This document shows positions 14,206 to 14,214 of a DNA stretch of 14,214 nt, in pieces. The notes under the pieces are model-generated. The model made no database searches. It worked only from the letters and a program-made list of their open reading frames with translations, and had not been told where the DNA came from. How positions within the stretch are numbered: the first letter of the stretch is position 1; the number at the start of each line of letters is the position of its first letter. A program made the translations under genes and the position numbers. The stretch is from JAAZHK01 sp964536075 (GTDB taxonomy: Bacteria > Bacillota_I > Bacilli_A > RF39 > UBA660): contig CAZHWO010000021.1 in the NCBI GenBank assembly GCA_964536075.1, forward strand, positions 1 through 14,214, in the 5' to 3' direction.

Positions 14206-14211
14206 ATTATA
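14206..14211 (-). promoter_or_regulatory. -10 element of the parE-parC promoter
   Basis: Minus strand TATAAT (14211-14206) lies 20 bases before the parE ATG, with GAGGTG between. The -35 would lie beyond the window edge, so the promoter cannot be confirmed. Confidence 0.45.
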
Positions 14212-14214
14212 CTA

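Noticed and set aside
1..14214. Use of genetic code 4 (UGA as tryptophan), suspected from the Mollicutes-like AT-richness
   Set aside because: All conserved genes are full length under the standard code and their tryptophans are UGG.

Overview
The window is AT-rich, tightly packed bacterial chromosome from a low-GC member of the Bacillota (Bacilli side). I base this on the gene set: TmcAL/YlbM, YlbD, YlbE, a Bacillus-type LexA with a Bacillus-type operator, PolA with a degenerate proofreading domain, ParE/ParC, and a 6S RNA placed before tcdA. An uncultured gut Bacilli lineage related to the Mollicutes branch would fit, but that is inference. The standard code works: no TGA is needed as a sense codon, and every intact gene whose end lies inside the window stops with TAA or TAG.

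Left part (1-3762). A truncated type IV pilin-like gene runs leftward off the window edge. Divergent from it is a two-gene unit: tmcAL (tRNA-Met acetate ligase) and an unrecognised 233-residue protein with a possible ADP-ribosyltransferase-like motif layout. A perfect hairpin ends that unit. Facing it on the minus strand is a second pilin-like gene whose C-terminus is a LamG (concanavalin-like) domain on a Pro-Glu linker. Directly behind its stop codon lies a decayed pilin middle-plus-tail, so the LamG cassette sits between two copies of the pilin middle segment.

Middle part (3763-8168) is DNA repair and SOS control. A 50-codon membrane-protein gene, polA and mutM are arranged head to tail on the minus strand. 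The first is driven by a near-consensus promoter with a perfect Bacillus-type LexA box in its spacer. lexA is divergent, on the plus strand, with a weaker LexA-like box over its own -35. The small gene sits where yneA/sosA division inhibitors sit in other Firmicutes, and polA-mutM may be read through from the SOS promoter.

Right part (8155-14214), all minus strand: tcdA (t6A dehydratase) preceded by a 6S RNA gene with a clear 6S-type fold; ylbD-ylbE, translationally coupled and preceded by a hairpin that both looks like the parC terminator and buries the ylbD ribosome binding site; then parE-parC, encoding topoisomerase IV.

Recurrent local design: at three gene junctions the UAG stop codon is part of the next gene's Shine-Dalgarno sequence, 5' leaders look very short, and terminators overlap stop codons. 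I see no CRISPR array, tRNA, rRNA, insertion sequence or prophage module.
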